Assembly (NCBI GenBank): GCA_037783545.1
Contig: JBBELK010000218.1
Span: 1,426,001-1,490,000, forward strand
DNA length: 64,000 bases
Reading direction: 5' to 3'
Origin: Henricia sp. BOLD:AAB3569
Lineage: Eukaryota; Echinodermata; Asteroidea; Spinulosida; Echinasteridae
The notes beneath the pieces were generated by a model. That model saw nothing but the letters and a program-made list of their open reading frames with translations, searched no databases and had not been told where the DNA came from. Position 1 is the stretch's first letter, and each line of letters begins with the position of its first letter. Positions 57,601 to 64,000 of this stretch are shown here, one piece after another. The position numbers were made by a program, and so were the translations under genes.

Positions 57601-58233
57601 TCCTCTTCCTCCAAGGCATATGCAAACACAGATGGGCCTATTAGGATCCATACCACGGAGAAAGGTACAGATGATTAAAAACAGATTATTTGGAAAACTC
57701 TTAAAAACAGCATTACATAACTAAAGAATAATGTTGATAAACTGCCTTGTTGAAATTTGAGCAAATTTCAGCAAATTTCGGAAATATATGCATGGTTTTT
57801 GTGTTGAATAAGTGGTAAAAAATTGTCTGCAGACAACTTTTTTTTTAAAAGCACATTCAGTTGGCAAATTCTCTCACAAAGGTACCATTTTACATGGGAA
57901 AAATAATGTGGTGTTTGTTATCATTGCTATCAACACTTTTAGGCCGGGGTCACACAGAAAAATTCTCGTTATTAAACTCGATTGTGATACGATTAAGATA
58001 CATCTTGTCCCCTTCCAGACATTCCCAAGCCACTGATGACAGTGCCCGGCCATTTCAACTATTCCCTGGTTGAGCTGCCGATGCTGACTGCTACCATTCT
58101 CCTCCTTGTGGTCATCCTGGGCGTGTTAGTCAAAGCAGCGAAGATCTTAAGACGGTCCAAGCAGATGTCAACCATGTACCCCCATCGCGTGGACCGAATC
58201 AAACTGCCGTCCATTAAAATTGGCAGCGAATAG
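36580..58233 (+). CDS. ZP-domain type I membrane protein with N-terminal HFRGG/DPDGD module
   Basis: Gene-level entry. Exons: 36580-36693, 44619-44866, 45400-45575, 45897-46006, 47016-47123, 49112-49272, 49922-50095, 50741-50781, 51824-51903, 52431-52701, 53088-53335, 54788-55197, 56670-56775, 57487-57664, 58019-58233. All are GT-AG with consistent phases. Total 2,640 nt, 879 residues. Order: signal peptide (ending about residue 21), ANHFRGGIVTWR start of an extracellular module, CTDYNVAGDY, INSSP, DPDGDYVRCRF, WYAVTLMIEDF, VPLHFLINV, an Ig/fibronectin-like stretch, ZP domain (about 520-772), dibasic RR at 780-781 as likely cleavage site, transmembrane helix (about 825-846) and a short basic tail. 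I recall the N-terminal module from uncharacterised metazoan surface proteins. ZP domains polymerise extracellular filaments, so an extracellular matrix or egg/epithelial coat role is inferred. Confidence 0.87.
36855..37580. repeat. Complex foldback block with nested palindromes
   Basis: Includes ACTTTGCCGACTGTTTCCGT and its complement twice (36925-36990 and 37490-37555), GTAAGTCGTTGG/AAGTTAACAACGACG arms at 37060-37190, and hairpin 37348-37486. Probably several insertions. It sits just downstream of ZP exon 1. Confidence 0.6.
37348..37486. mobile_element. Hairpin element, family 5
   Basis: Right arm almost identical to that of 22845-22984 (GCGTATTTCGTGGCACGAAT, GCTGACGAGCCTGTGCC-TTTAA). The left arm has decayed. 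Confidence 0.7.
37578..38035. repeat. Decayed relative of the 52.76 kb foldback element
   Basis: Starts GGGAGGTTTAGATGCAC; later CGACCAAGTGCTCAAAGCAT and TTTTACGTGCAT match the other end of 52760-53012. It holds an extra internal repeat of the same units. Confidence 0.6.
38150..38660 (+). mobile_element. Decayed CR1-like retrotransposon 3' end
   Basis: It reads LQKLQNQAARLVYSVD and LHWLPI in one frame, then after frame changes GEKSFSFAGPDEWNMVP and RKLLKSHLFNF, which are the conserved end of CR1/jockey-type reverse transcriptases. The tail ends AAAAGCGCTATATAGATGCC and (TTA)n. Frameshifts make it a pseudogene. Confidence 0.75.
39436..39905. mobile_element. Element carrying a TTCGCCC array, copy 2
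   Basis: Same flanks and array type as 18394-18885, with a different unit count and an extra inverted unit (GGGCGAAGTGGTTCAGGGCG). Lies in intron 1 of the ZP gene. Confidence 0.75.
40162..40733. mobile_element. TTAA-flanked element, family 1, copy 2 (nested)
   Basis: Same sequence as 2640-3226 with TTAA on both sides. It splits a family-4 element: GTGGTGTTTGGTACCATTGA lies on its left and CTCTTTTAGTAGGGTTTTTC on its right, which are adjacent in uninterrupted family-4 copies. Confidence 0.8.
40822..41669. mobile_element. GC-rich inverted-repeat block of GCCGTAGG/GCCGCAAG units
   Basis: Ends ATGCCTAAGTCACATTTGC and GCAAATGTGACCTAGGCAT are inverted. The 850 bp between is packed with degenerate units such as GGCCGCCGTA, GCCGCACGGC and CCGTACGG on both strands, much more GC-rich than the surroundings. 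The ORFs inside (about 140 codons) are artefacts of the units. Confidence 0.65.
41690..42090. repeat. Diverged family-1 element fragment
   Basis: Follows family 1 from GGTTTTTATGCTAATG through ATTCATGAGCAAAGATG, GGTGGAAACTGCAGCAGTTT and GAGCGCCC, but is strongly diverged. Confidence 0.6.
42117..42243. repeat. Diverged 165-bp MITE
   Basis: Reverse-type copy: GCCGAAGTGTGACG, GTAATTGGCTCTAAAGATC, AAAGTACCATTGCAAAAGC, ending GCCATTGCCTAGGCAGTC. Closest to 24988-25133. Confidence 0.55.
42895..43475. mobile_element. TTAA-flanked element, family 1, copy 3
   Basis: TTAA-AGGGCCCCTT on the left and CAGTCCCT-TTAA on the right. It is very similar to copies 1 and 2 along its whole length. It lies in intron 1 of the ZP gene. 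Confidence 0.8.
43530..43860. repeat. Reverse family-4 copy
   Basis: Starts GTAAAGCCCCAATATACAAC, the reverse complement of the family-4 right end, and continues to a segment with GATGCAGTAATACTTCAG. Confidence 0.55.
44040..44255. repeat. Family-4 fragment
   Basis: Has the right part of family 4 (AACCACCCTCAGTTGGCAAT ... TGATGTATTGGGGCTTTAAA). The left part is missing or replaced. Confidence 0.5.
44325..44555. repeat. Interspersed repeat with TGGTCATTGGGCACAACTC motif
   Basis: GGTCATTGGGCACAACTCGC, CAACCCTTGCAGGTACCC and AACTTATGGCAAAGTGCC recur at 55290-55460, and weaker at 6900-7050. It ends just before ZP exon 2. Confidence 0.65.
44619..44866 (+). CDS. ZP gene exon 2
   Basis: Acceptor CTTGCTTCGCAG. 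It reads IEVNYRIAWKKDF and later CEEVCIYDIDYVCTDYNVAG, the cysteine-spaced core of the N-terminal module. The donor ATCAG|GTATTA is in phase 2. Confidence 0.88.
44969..45014. repeat. (ATTT)n microsatellite
   Basis: About 10 copies of TTTA/ATTT, leading into the repeat at 45010. Confidence 0.9.
45010..45300. repeat. Interspersed repeat (same family as 1.33 kb)
   Basis: Begins after (ATTT)n and holds GTCATTGGCAGCCGACGG, AGAGACACCGGGTAATCCCC and TTAAGTGCCTTGCTCAGTGG. Confidence 0.65.
45400..45575 (+). CDS. ZP gene exon 3
   Basis: The acceptor TTTGTTAG at 45399 is the AG that keeps phase, giving SCCWVTLQNYG, then VDLTPRRN, INSSP and GCSHVIRIP. The better-looking CTCTTCAG at 45421 would put a stop in frame. 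Donor CCAG|GTGGGA. Confidence 0.83.
45727..45798 (-). tRNA. tRNA-like sequence (probably SINE head or pseudogene)
   Basis: The 72-nt minus strand folds as a cloverleaf. The acceptor stem GGCTTCA/TGGAGCC pairs with one wobble, D stem GCTC/GGGC, anticodon stem TCTGC/GCAGA, T arm GCGG-TTTGAATC-CCGG. The anticodon position reads GTT (Asn), but position 33 is C instead of the near-universal U, and the body does not look like tRNA-Asn. No intron or poly-T terminator was seen directly after. A tRNA-derived repeat is more likely than a working gene. Confidence 0.4.
45897..46006 (+). CDS. ZP gene exon 4: DPDGD motif
   Basis: The acceptor TTTCGCGTAG gives VSDPDGDYVRCRFAVES, the most recognisable motif of the module, then CYRVCGALANAEIQ. 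Donor GGG|GTAAGT, phase 0. Confidence 0.9.
46710..46788. repeat. Palindrome of TACATGTGCGCGTAC type
   Basis: TGTACATGTGCGCGTACGCT is mirrored by GTACGCGCACATGTATATT around an AT-rich centre. Confidence 0.65.
47016..47123 (+). CDS. ZP gene exon 5
   Basis: Acceptor CTGTTGTGCAG. It reads DECLLLYDGPNNVGWYAVTL then MIEDF, matching the 'GWYAVAIQIEDF' part of the family as I recall it. It is 36 codons, both ends in phase 0, donor AGA|GTAAGA. Confidence 0.9.
48185..48236. repeat. 13-bp tandem repeat (CGATCAAATTCGT)x4
   Basis: Four perfect units of CGATCAAATTCGT in a ZP gene intron. Confidence 0.95.
48780..48910 (+). mobile_element. Partial tRNA-derived SINE (body only)
   Basis: Contains TTGGGTTCTCAGTCCCTGCT, a shortened CCCATGTGTGTGG section and TCTAAAACTGAAAATTTCTT, matching the SINE at 58.95 kb but lacking the A/B-box head. 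Confidence 0.65.
49112..49272 (+). CDS. ZP gene exon 6
   Basis: The acceptor TCTTTCATAG is followed by VPLHFLINVTVAGNNC, the expected continuation of the module, then a Cys-containing segment. The donor AC|GTAAGT is in phase 2. Confidence 0.9.
49420..49562. repeat. ~60-bp tandem repeat with self-complementary units
   Basis: Three units of CGACATCGCAAATATTTGCA with AAGATATTTGC, each partly palindromic (GCAAATATTTGC). Confidence 0.8.
49922..50095 (+). CDS. ZP gene exon 7
   Basis: Acceptor TTTTTATCACAG. It reads TISGISTFGLPLGMEASAL and later LRWTPRETQHGPHQICFSAF. The donor GA|GTAAAC is in phase 2. Confidence 0.88.
50322..50420. repeat. Degenerate GACTTGGAGAG tandem repeat
   Basis: About eight units of GACTTGGGA/GAGAG, 10-12 bp each, drifting at both ends. 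In a ZP gene intron. Confidence 0.85.
50741..50781 (+). CDS. ZP gene exon 8 (41-bp microexon)
   Basis: It lies between acceptor CTGTTGAAAG and donor GGTG|GTAAGT. It reads EFASNQVCITVYVG and completes the beta-rich repeat begun in exon 7 (CFSAFDRKDN...CITVYVG). Phases 2 in and 1 out match both sides. Confidence 0.85.
51824..51903 (+). CDS. ZP gene exon 9
   Basis: The acceptor GCGCATCCAG starts with two bases that complete the split codon from exon 8. It reads VPELSSPWSGQMVDVTNQDW then EIRFNST. The donor ACG|GTAGGA is in phase 0, so it joins IIQHHREEGG of exon 10 exactly. Confidence 0.82.
52431..52701 (+). CDS. ZP gene exon 10
   Basis: The acceptor CTTGTATTTCAG leads to IIQHHREEGGIVVFARADNN, with the later segment ETEYIFIVNDGAVLSDGVC and WRFTT. 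GC-rich codon use stands out from the flanking introns. Donor GGAC|GTGAGT. Confidence 0.9.
52760..53012. mobile_element. Foldback element with TAGGGAGGTTTAGATGCACG ends
   Basis: The left arm is mirrored by CGTGCATCTAAACCTCCCTA at the right. A related, decayed element begins at 37578 and runs to about 38035. It lies between ZP exons 10 and 11. Confidence 0.7.
53088..53335 (+). CDS. ZP gene exon 11: ZP-N subdomain
   Basis: It carries the first three ZP-N cysteines: PEC, NDPSC and MCGT. SSFMLIYVAKGWL and THFVLGAPHDMCGTVVE are typical ZP-N strands. The acceptor is CCCGTTCAG and the donor GAA|GTGAGT in phase 0. Confidence 0.92.
53638..53730. repeat. (GACTT)n microsatellite
   Basis: About 18 uninterrupted copies of GACTT in a ZP gene intron. 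Confidence 0.95.
54423..54758. mobile_element. TTAA-flanked element, family 4, intact copy
   Basis: Begins TTAA-AGACAGATTATATGATTGG and ends TGTATTTGGGCT-TTAA. Other copies or parts: 15640-15830, 16385-16720, 39985-40800 (interrupted), 43530-43860, 44040-44255, 56169-56639 and 57675-57945. It ends 30 bp before a ZP gene exon. Confidence 0.7.
54788..55197 (+). CDS. ZP gene exon 12: end of ZP-N and start of ZP-C
   Basis: After acceptor ACTTTTTCAG it encodes TVQNTVHI, ITRDNNIVVHVSC (fourth ZP-N Cys), and ZP-C strands RLYFEAKVLADDDMAVLLTSC and THYVFIDEG. The donor GAGGG|GTATGT is in phase 2. This is the largest exon. Confidence 0.92.
55290..55460. repeat. Interspersed repeat (same family as 44.3 kb)
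   Basis: CTGGTCATTGGGCACAACTC and TGCAACCCTTGCAG, GAGAGAGGTAACTTACGGC and CTTGCCCAAGGGCACACAC match 44325-44555. Confidence 0.65.
56169..56639. mobile_element. TTAA-flanked element, family 4, copy with internal insert
   Basis: TTAA-AGACGGATTACATGATTGG on the left and GTATTGGGGCT-TTAA on the right. About 135 bp of inverted-repeat sequence (GTGGCCACC arms) interrupts it near 56420-56560. Confidence 0.65.
56670..56775 (+). CDS. ZP gene exon 13: ZP-C
   Basis: Acceptor CAATTGTCAG. It reads GCKVDKTVEFHDY then RFSIEAFAFLGQN, the conserved 'GC..D.tv...RFs..aF.F' part of ZP-C. Donor TCG|GTGAGA. Confidence 0.92.
57309..57463. mobile_element. Foldback element with 45-bp arms
   Basis: AAAGCGGGCCTCCCACTGCG followed by ATATTTGCCACGAATTTCC, mirrored near-perfectly at the right end (CAGTGGGAGGCCCGCTTT). 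It ends 23 bp before a ZP exon, in the intron. Confidence 0.75.
57487..57664 (+). CDS. ZP gene exon 14: last ZP-C cysteines and dibasic site
   Basis: VFVHCDLATCF and CARGC hold the final ZP-C cysteines. LVRRDAS is a dibasic site at the place where ZP proteins are usually cleaved. A Ser-rich linker follows. Donor AAAG|GTACAG. Confidence 0.9.
57675..57950. repeat. Family-4 element, right end missing
   Basis: Begins TTAAAAACAGATTATTTGG and follows family 4 to TATCAACACTTTTAG, then ends abruptly at GCCGGGGTCACACAG. It lies in the last ZP gene intron. Confidence 0.6.
58019..58233 (+). CDS. ZP gene exon 15: transmembrane segment and tail
   Basis: After acceptor CCCCTTCCAG it encodes a short hydrophilic segment, then a hydrophobic helix (LPMLTATILLLVVILGVLV), then a basic tail of about 30 residues ending KIGSE, stop at 58231-58233. 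Confidence 0.92.
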
Positions 58234-58263
58234 ACAGACGTTGAAAATTCGACTACATTATGG

Positions 58264-58269
58264 AATAAA
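58264..58269 (+). terminator. Poly(A) signal of ZP gene
   Basis: AATAAA 31 bases after the ZP gene stop codon, giving a very short 3' UTR if used. Confidence 0.55.
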
Positions 58270-58749
58270 ACCACTGTAAAATTAGTGCGTTCACATCTCA
58301 CTAAATGAAGATCGAATGAAGAGCGGTACCGTTCACATTACGCGACTAAAAAGATCGAATGAAGCTGTGCGATCGACGCCCCCATCTCGTTGTGTGTCAA
58401 ATTATTTTGTCGAGCATTCACATTACAATGCTATGGGGCTACAATTGGTCTGGGTCCTTAAAGCTTCCTAGAAAAGCATACATGTAAACAAAAGGTGATG
58501 TGATAGTACATGTAGTTTATTATCAACTGACGATATGGAATAATCAAGAAATTGTTGCTCATATAATGTTGGAGCTTCGCTTGAGCTTATGGTAAATGTG
58601 ACTTTTGTAGTACATGTATATTACTATTTTTAAAAACATTTTGTACATAATTCTGTATCGTGCCATATAAACTTTAATTCACAAGCTTAGTGTGCAGTTA
58701 TGTTCAAACAAGTATGTATGCTGCTTTCGTATGATCCCCTAAAGGGATA

Positions 58750-58862
58750 TGAGGTCGATTTCACAAAGGACAAATCCGTCGCATCTCGCAAAGGGTTCAG
58801 CGAGTTGCGATAGATTTGACTACTTTTGCGACGAGTCACAATTCTTTGTGAAATCGACCCCT
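58750..58862. mobile_element. Small foldback element
   Basis: AGGTCGATTTCACAAAGGAC at the left mirrors TTCTTTGTGAAATCGACC at the right; TTGCGA units pair inside. Confidence 0.65.
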
Positions 58863-58947
58863 GGTTGCTGAGATTAGCCGACTCAAGTTGTTGCTCTGTA
58901 ACCACCTAGGAGGTTCTTCAGGTTGGCCACGAAGTGCGAGAGAACTA

Positions 58948-59132
58948 CGGGGGAATCGGGTTGGCGGAGCGGTTCTTTCCTCGCCTTCCACCTCTGTGAG
59001 CCTGGTTCGAATCCCGTCCGGGTCAGTATGTGGATTGGGTTCTCAGTCCCTGCTTGATTCCGTGGGTTTTCCCCACATGGTGTGTGGGGTTTTCCTCCGG
59101 CTCCCACCTCTAAAACTGAGAATTTCTTCAAC
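58948..59132 (+). mobile_element. tRNA-derived SINE, most complete copy
   Basis: Starts GGGGGAATCGGGTTGGCGGA with an A box and has B box GGTTCGAATCC, then body motifs TTCTCAGTCCCTGCTTGATT and CACCTCTAAAACTGAGAATT. Partial copies of the same body occur at 48.79 kb, and in reverse at 8.82 and 9.26 kb. Confidence 0.75.
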
Positions 59133-59273
59133 AAGTATGTATGAGGTGAATGTAGAGACATTTTTTATGCAATGGACTCATTTGGATTATTCCTAAAATT
59201 AGGGTTCCAAAATGTTTAGTCAAGTTACAAAAAATTAATTATTTAGTAATGAGAGATTTGGTCATAACAGCAT

Positions 59274-59279
59274 TTTATT
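59274..59279 (-). terminator. AATAAA immediately after the candidate minus-strand exon
   Basis: Minus-strand AATAAA three bases after the TGA. It would give a 3' UTR of only a few tens of bases. Confidence 0.3.
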
Positions 59280-59281
59280 GA

Positions 59282-59539
59282 TCAGAAATACATGTAGCAA
59301 AAATGCATATATAAATTGTGTTTGCATGATATTGAATGCCTTTTCGGTGTCCTAATTACGTCAGATATGAGATTTTGAAATTCAGAATTCCTGACATCGT
59401 GGTCGATAGGATGAACTGCTTGCAAGAAAATTTCGCGAGCTCTGGTGTAAACTGACAGAGGAGAATCTATGGGATCGCCCATCGCAGAGAGGCATCTGTC
59501 AGGTTTTTTTTCTTTTTTACTGGATAAAAGTTCCGTCAA
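59282..59539 (-). CDS. Candidate 3' terminal exon of a neighbouring minus-strand gene
   Basis: An open frame reads DRCLSAMGDPIDSPLSVYTR and continues to HNLYMHFCYMYF, stop at 59284-59282. An AG acceptor after AAAAACCTGACAG could open it near 59508. An AATAAA lies directly after the stop. No matching upstream exon was found to 64 kb, and no domain is recognised, so this may be chance. Confidence 0.3.
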   Translation of the reverse strand: MTELLSSKKEKKPDRCLSAMGDPIDSPLSVYTRAREIFLQAVHPIDHDVRNSEFQNLISDVIRTPKRHSISCKHNLYMHFCYMYF

Positions 59540-59799
59540 AAGTCATGTTCGCTCCTTGATGAAATTGGTCAGTTTTGGACTTAGTAAGGCATGGGTAATT
59601 TATGTTTTCGGAGATGGTGAAATCTGCACGCGGCTAACGAGGAAAATCAACATACTCTTTCGTTCAAGTCATCCCGTTGCGTCCAACTGGCCGGAATTGT
59701 TTGACATGAAAACACAGAATCATGAAGTGTTTTTTTATCTTATTTTATTTCCAGCTATATACATACAATTTACATCTACTCGGGAAAACATGCAGAGGC

Positions 59800-60003
59800 T
59801 TAAAGACACAGGCTCGTCAATGCGCGAGGAACAAATTTTGGCCACGAAATTCACCGCGCTCCATACTTTGGCAGTCAGCAGTTTCGATCCCGGACAGTGC
59901 AGGCTTGCACCCTCCGGGATCGTAAGAGCTTGGGCAAAGTATGGAGCTTGGTGAATTTCGTGGCACAAATTAGCTCGTCGTGGATTGACGAGCCTCCGTC
60001 TGT
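59800..60003. mobile_element. Hairpin element, family 5, diverged longer copy
   Basis: Begins TTAAAGACACAGGCTCGTCA and ends GATTGACGAGCCTCCGTC. Arms meet around a smaller hairpin, CCCGGACAGTGCAGG/GAGGGTGC. It overlaps an open frame that I reject as a gene. Confidence 0.6.
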
Positions 60004-61937
60004 AACCACAAAATGGGCAGTACATGCTGGTAAGGAAAGCACAATGAATATAACTTTAAACTAGACAAATAATAACATTTATCAAGACTGTCTGCACTGG
60101 CAGATGGTCGTGGGTTCGAGTCCCATTAACCACAACTGCCGTAAAGATTTGTACCATTGCATGTAACTTCAGTATACCGTGAAAATGGCCTTATGATGAC
60201 TCAGTGAGTTACATGTAGCATGTCAGTTACCGTGAAAATGCCCTGAAATAACTTCGGGCGGAAAATCAAGATATGAAGCCATGCGTTAACTGAGATGGTT
60301 TCAGACAATAATACCTGGGCACACTCAATATACATGCACTTATCTATATATCACATATGTATATAAGTACTGGTAGCTATATCTTTATACTTACAGAATT
60401 TTCACAGTACGCAATACATCTATTGACAGAATACAGGTCCATATTCAATATATTTCATGCAGGCAGAATATATCTCAAGGTATCGGTGAAGAAAGCTTGT
60501 GGTACTTAGGAAGTATTTCAGCGCTGGTCCATAAATTGATATTTATGGAGTAACCACGAAATTGAACTGATTACCGTTAAGTAGATGTATATTCCAAGGA
60601 GTTTAGCTAGTAAATTTTTTGTACTATTCCAACAAAATTTTTATGATATATTTGGTCACACACCGAATTTTGTAAAGTACAACAACTGGTGTGATGACGT
60701 CACTTGCCATGGTGACGGCTCTAAACATTTGGCCAGTCGAATAAAGCATCAACTGCAAAAACACATGAAAATGGCTCAGTGATAACAACGCAGAGCCATC
60801 CCCTTTGGGGCAGTAAAAAGATGATGCATTTACCCCAGCTCTCTATAATCAATCCCGTGCATTGGTGGAGACACATGTAAACGAAAACATGTGGCACTTA
60901 CATGAACACAACAGCAGCATAAAAAACAACACTTTAGCTAATTAATCAGCTAATTAATATTACATCATTCACATGGCACAACTATATACAATTCACTACT
61001 ACATGTATATATATGCTCTGAACATTACTGATAAATAAGTGAAATTTACCCATTTCATCGTTAGTACAATTGGATGAATTTCATTAATTTAAAAAGTTTA
61101 AAAATTTGGGCTGAAAATTAATTTTCATTTTAGTAGTACTCAATCGACATTTTTAAACTGGCAATTCTGTAAGCGTAAATGCACAGTTGCTAACTTCCCG
61201 TATTTTGGAGAAGAAACCTGGAAAATAGGTTGACCTCCCGACTTCAGATACATCTAAAAATCTCTTAGGTTGTTTATAATTGACAATCCAGGTTTTTTTT
61301 ATATCTGTGATAGAAGTTCCGCGATAGGTAATTTTTTTAAAATTTGGCAAAATACGGGAGAGTTCGCAGCTCTGCTAATAGCGTTTCTCTTTGTTTACAT
61401 GTTGGTTTTCCTCGCCGAGCCTCGAGAAACCAGATGATTTGTAGCTCCGGAAGAAAATGCATAGCATACGAACAAAGAGACACGCTAATAGTACTTGGGC
61501 ACATTCTCTCAACTTGAGAATGCTCTGAACATTATACTGGATGGCAATTCAAGAAATTCAGACGTACATTTCAGAGAGATTTTGAGGACTTAAAATGCTT
61601 CACGTATTCAAGTTGATTGAATTTAAACACATCATCTTCAAGCATCCCAGAAGTGTAATTCCTAAAAAAAAAGTTGATTGTAAATGCCATTCTCAATAAG
61701 CGTGATATGTCAAAAAAGAATCTCTGTATACATCCAAGCGAAGGTTTTTTGACTTACTGAGAATGGCATTATAATCAATTTTTAAGGAGTTGCACTTCCT
61801 AGACCTCACTCCACGTTGTCTCTCTCCACCCAGGTGTATAAATGGGTAACAGCAAATACGGTTGGGGAAACCCAATCAGTTGCTGGGGGTAGACCTGCGA
61901 TGGACTGGCATCCCATTCAGAAGGAGTAGCAATGCTC

Positions 61938-62089
61938 CTATAGACCGTATCGAATAGCCGCCATTTCATGGGGCAGTTTCTTTGTTCCTTGAGGACATGC
62001 ATGGTTGCACATATTGTGCTTCCATTGTTGAACGGTTTAAGTTACATAAGGTACCCCACGAAATGGCGGCTATTCGATACGGTCTATAG
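61938..62089. mobile_element. Palindromic MITE, intact copy
   Basis: Arms of about 35 bp: CTATAGACCGTATCGAATAG then CCGCCATTTC at one end and the complement at the other. Total 152 bp. The same element at 11740-12057 is interrupted. Confidence 0.8.
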
Positions 62090-63107
62090 TCACTCCATGC
62101 CATAGAAATCGGGGATGAGTACAGGCAGTATGTGCCAGTATGGGCTCATAAACGACCTACCCCTGGCACCTCCATTCAAGAACATTCATCGAAAATCAAA
62201 CAATATGAATACGTACAGCATTACAAGCCCTCAAAAGTCTTTGAAATGTACTCACAATAAGTTAGGGATATTGGTATGTTGTAAATTTTGGAATTTTTTT
62301 CCCAAATGACTTTTCACCTATTCCTGTGACAAGGTGTGTCTGTCATGCAGATACAATTATCTAATCATATACAAAATAATTCAAGCGGAAGGCATACCTT
62401 CAATAATATATCTACGTATACCCTACGATATCCCTAACTTATTGTGAATAGTGTACATCAACATTTCTGAAATTGCCCTCTAGTAATAAGTGCCCAGCCA
62501 TGTTTTTGCTTCCATAACCAGAAACATGTTTATGATGTAATCACAGCTTCACCCAATGATTGACCATGGTCACAATCCACCAAGGACAATCATTGGTCAA
62601 ATCCACAGTCGTGTTTCTGGTTATGACTGCAAAAACCATGACAAAAAAATAAAAGAAGCTTACTATAGTCGAACCATTTTGATAAAAACCGTTTCAAATT
62701 TACAGATGTGATTTTCCAACCATTTCAGGCATTATGGAGAATCAGACAGTTAAAAATCATCATTACCGGTACATGCAAGTAATTTGTTTTTCTTGTTCTA
62801 ACATGTACGTTCAATAAATTAGCTTCATACTTAGTACATCGGCTAAATCGTCCATTCCCCCACTACGGTGGAACAGTAGCATTGTTACTCTAAATATACA
62901 AATCCACTAGATCTTTTAGCTAGTGAACACATTGCACGTATTTGGGTTACAACTTCAACACATACAACAGACAAAGAATACAAGTTTCTAAACTTAAAAC
63001 AGTACTTTGGTGAACGATAAATAAAAGAATACTTGTTTACTGTCCATGCATTTTACTTTTGGGGGAAAATAAGTACTGATGGAAGTATATGGTACATCTG
63101 CACTAGG

Positions 63108-63543
63108 CTTGGGCGATTCCACGCAGGAATCGAGTAGAATCGATTTCACTTTAGGAATCGGAATCGCGATTCCAGATTTTTGAGGAATCGATTCCCAGTA
63201 GGAATCGATTTCCTTTCATATCTATATTCGATTTCCAGTGCCAAATCCAGAAATTACCTGACAATTTCGAAGCCAAAACACTCGAATTCTGCAAGAGTAA
63301 ATTCCGCCTCTGATCATTTCCAGTTTTCCACATTTTAGGTACGTGAGTATGGCACAGGCCGGCATCATTTAATGGACGTGCCAATAATTGGATCCTTGTC
63401 TGCGCAATATGTACAATGTAGTACCGCACTGTACACGCCCTAAACATGCTAAATGTAGTTAATGTTTTCCTGCAAAAAGGGAATCGCGATTCTTTTTTGG
63501 AATCGGAGTTGACTCCGAAAATGCTTTAGTCGCCCGAGCCTAA
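63108..63543. mobile_element. Foldback element with TAGGCTTGGGCGATTC ends
   Basis: CTAGGCTTGGGCGATTCC on the left and TAGTCGCCCGAGCCTA on the right. Both arms carry several copies of GGAATCGATTCC-like units. No gene; the long frame inside reads through the arms. Confidence 0.65.
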
Positions 63544-64000
63544 TCTGCACTAGCAGATAGGTCGTTGAATCCCACCCAAGACATGCCATAATTTATAGTG
63601 TCTCTGGGACCAAAGAAAAATGGCCACTTTGACTATTTCTTAGTTTTACTATGCATTAATTTTTAGCATATTTTAGTTAGACTTGGTAAAAACTGTTTTC
63701 TTCTTTACTGATGCAAAGTCAGTCGACTAAAAGTTCCACCTCTAAAGTGGATGTATCTCTGTTAAAACTGTGAATAGCCTAATCTACCCTGGTCAAAGAA
63801 AAATTTTAAAAACCAATAATTTGCCTACATAACCTACAGTTAAATACATGGCTAAAAACACAAACATGTACACAAAAATATAATATATCTGATATCCAGC
63901 ACACTCACTCACAACATTAACTTAGGGTGGCTTTCTCTTAAGTACAAGGTAAATTGAATAAAACACTAATACGAATGCATTGATGAAGCTAGAGACTAAT

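Larger units (their letters stand above)
60004..64000. other. AT-rich interval with no recognised gene
   Basis: Apart from the palindromic MITE at 61.94 kb, the foldback at 63.1 kb and a weak MITE-like stretch at 60.69-60.83 kb, no coding signal is seen. It may be intron or 3' flank of a gene beyond the window. Confidence 0.45.

Noticed and set aside
59469..59954. 161-codon plus-strand frame
   Set aside because: Half lies on the opposite strand of the candidate exon and half in a family-5 hairpin; no recognisable protein.
60089..60130. GTGGGTTCGAGTCCCAT motif like a tRNA T arm
   Set aside because: Only the T-arm part is present; flanks do not fold as a tRNA.

Overview
The window is from an animal nuclear genome. 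Coding sequence is split by GT-AG introns, there are metazoan extracellular modules (zona pellucida, immunoglobulin, secreted EF-hand), and most of the sequence is short interspersed elements, inverted-repeat elements and non-LTR retrotransposon tails. Repeat style (frequent TAGGCCTA and TACATGTA, tRNA-derived SINEs, many MITEs) and the N-terminal module of the ZP gene suggest a marine invertebrate deuterostome, most likely an echinoderm. That taxonomic guess is inference, not proof.

Layout. (1) 0.8-16.35 kb, minus strand: a multi-exon gene for a secreted protein with a signal peptide, four EF-hands and a C-terminal region I do not recognise. Ten exons are placed and junction phases fit for all but the first pair, where a short exon is probably missing. 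(2) 19.77-22.82 kb and 26.36-30.64 kb, plus strand: two copies of a segmental duplication. Each carries one single-exon gene for a type I membrane protein with two Ig-like domains and a tyrosine/proline-rich cytoplasmic tail. (3) 30.7-36.5 kb: gene-poor, with a tRNA-type SINE and a 5'-truncated reverse transcriptase fragment. (4) 36.58-58.23 kb, plus strand: a 15-exon gene with all phases consistent (2,640 nt of coding sequence, 879 residues) for a type I membrane protein. It has an N-terminal 'HFRGG / CTDY / DPDGD' module and a complete C-terminal ZP domain, transmembrane segment and short tail. (5) 59.28-64 kb: one weak candidate 3' exon on the minus strand and repeats.

The repeats are a main feature. 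Several unrelated short elements begin TTAAAG and end CTTTAA, as expected for TTAA-specific (piggyBac-like) transposition. One of about 838 bp is present in Ig segment B and absent at the matching site in segment A. Others are nested in each other. There are also many hairpin-type elements with long arms, two arrays of a TTCGCCC-type unit, and an 850 bp GC-rich inverted-repeat block at 40.8-41.7 kb. I found no sign of a pathway linking the genes: the EF-hand protein is secreted, and the Ig and ZP proteins are cell-surface proteins. No bacterial-type defence system, CRISPR array or virus is visible.
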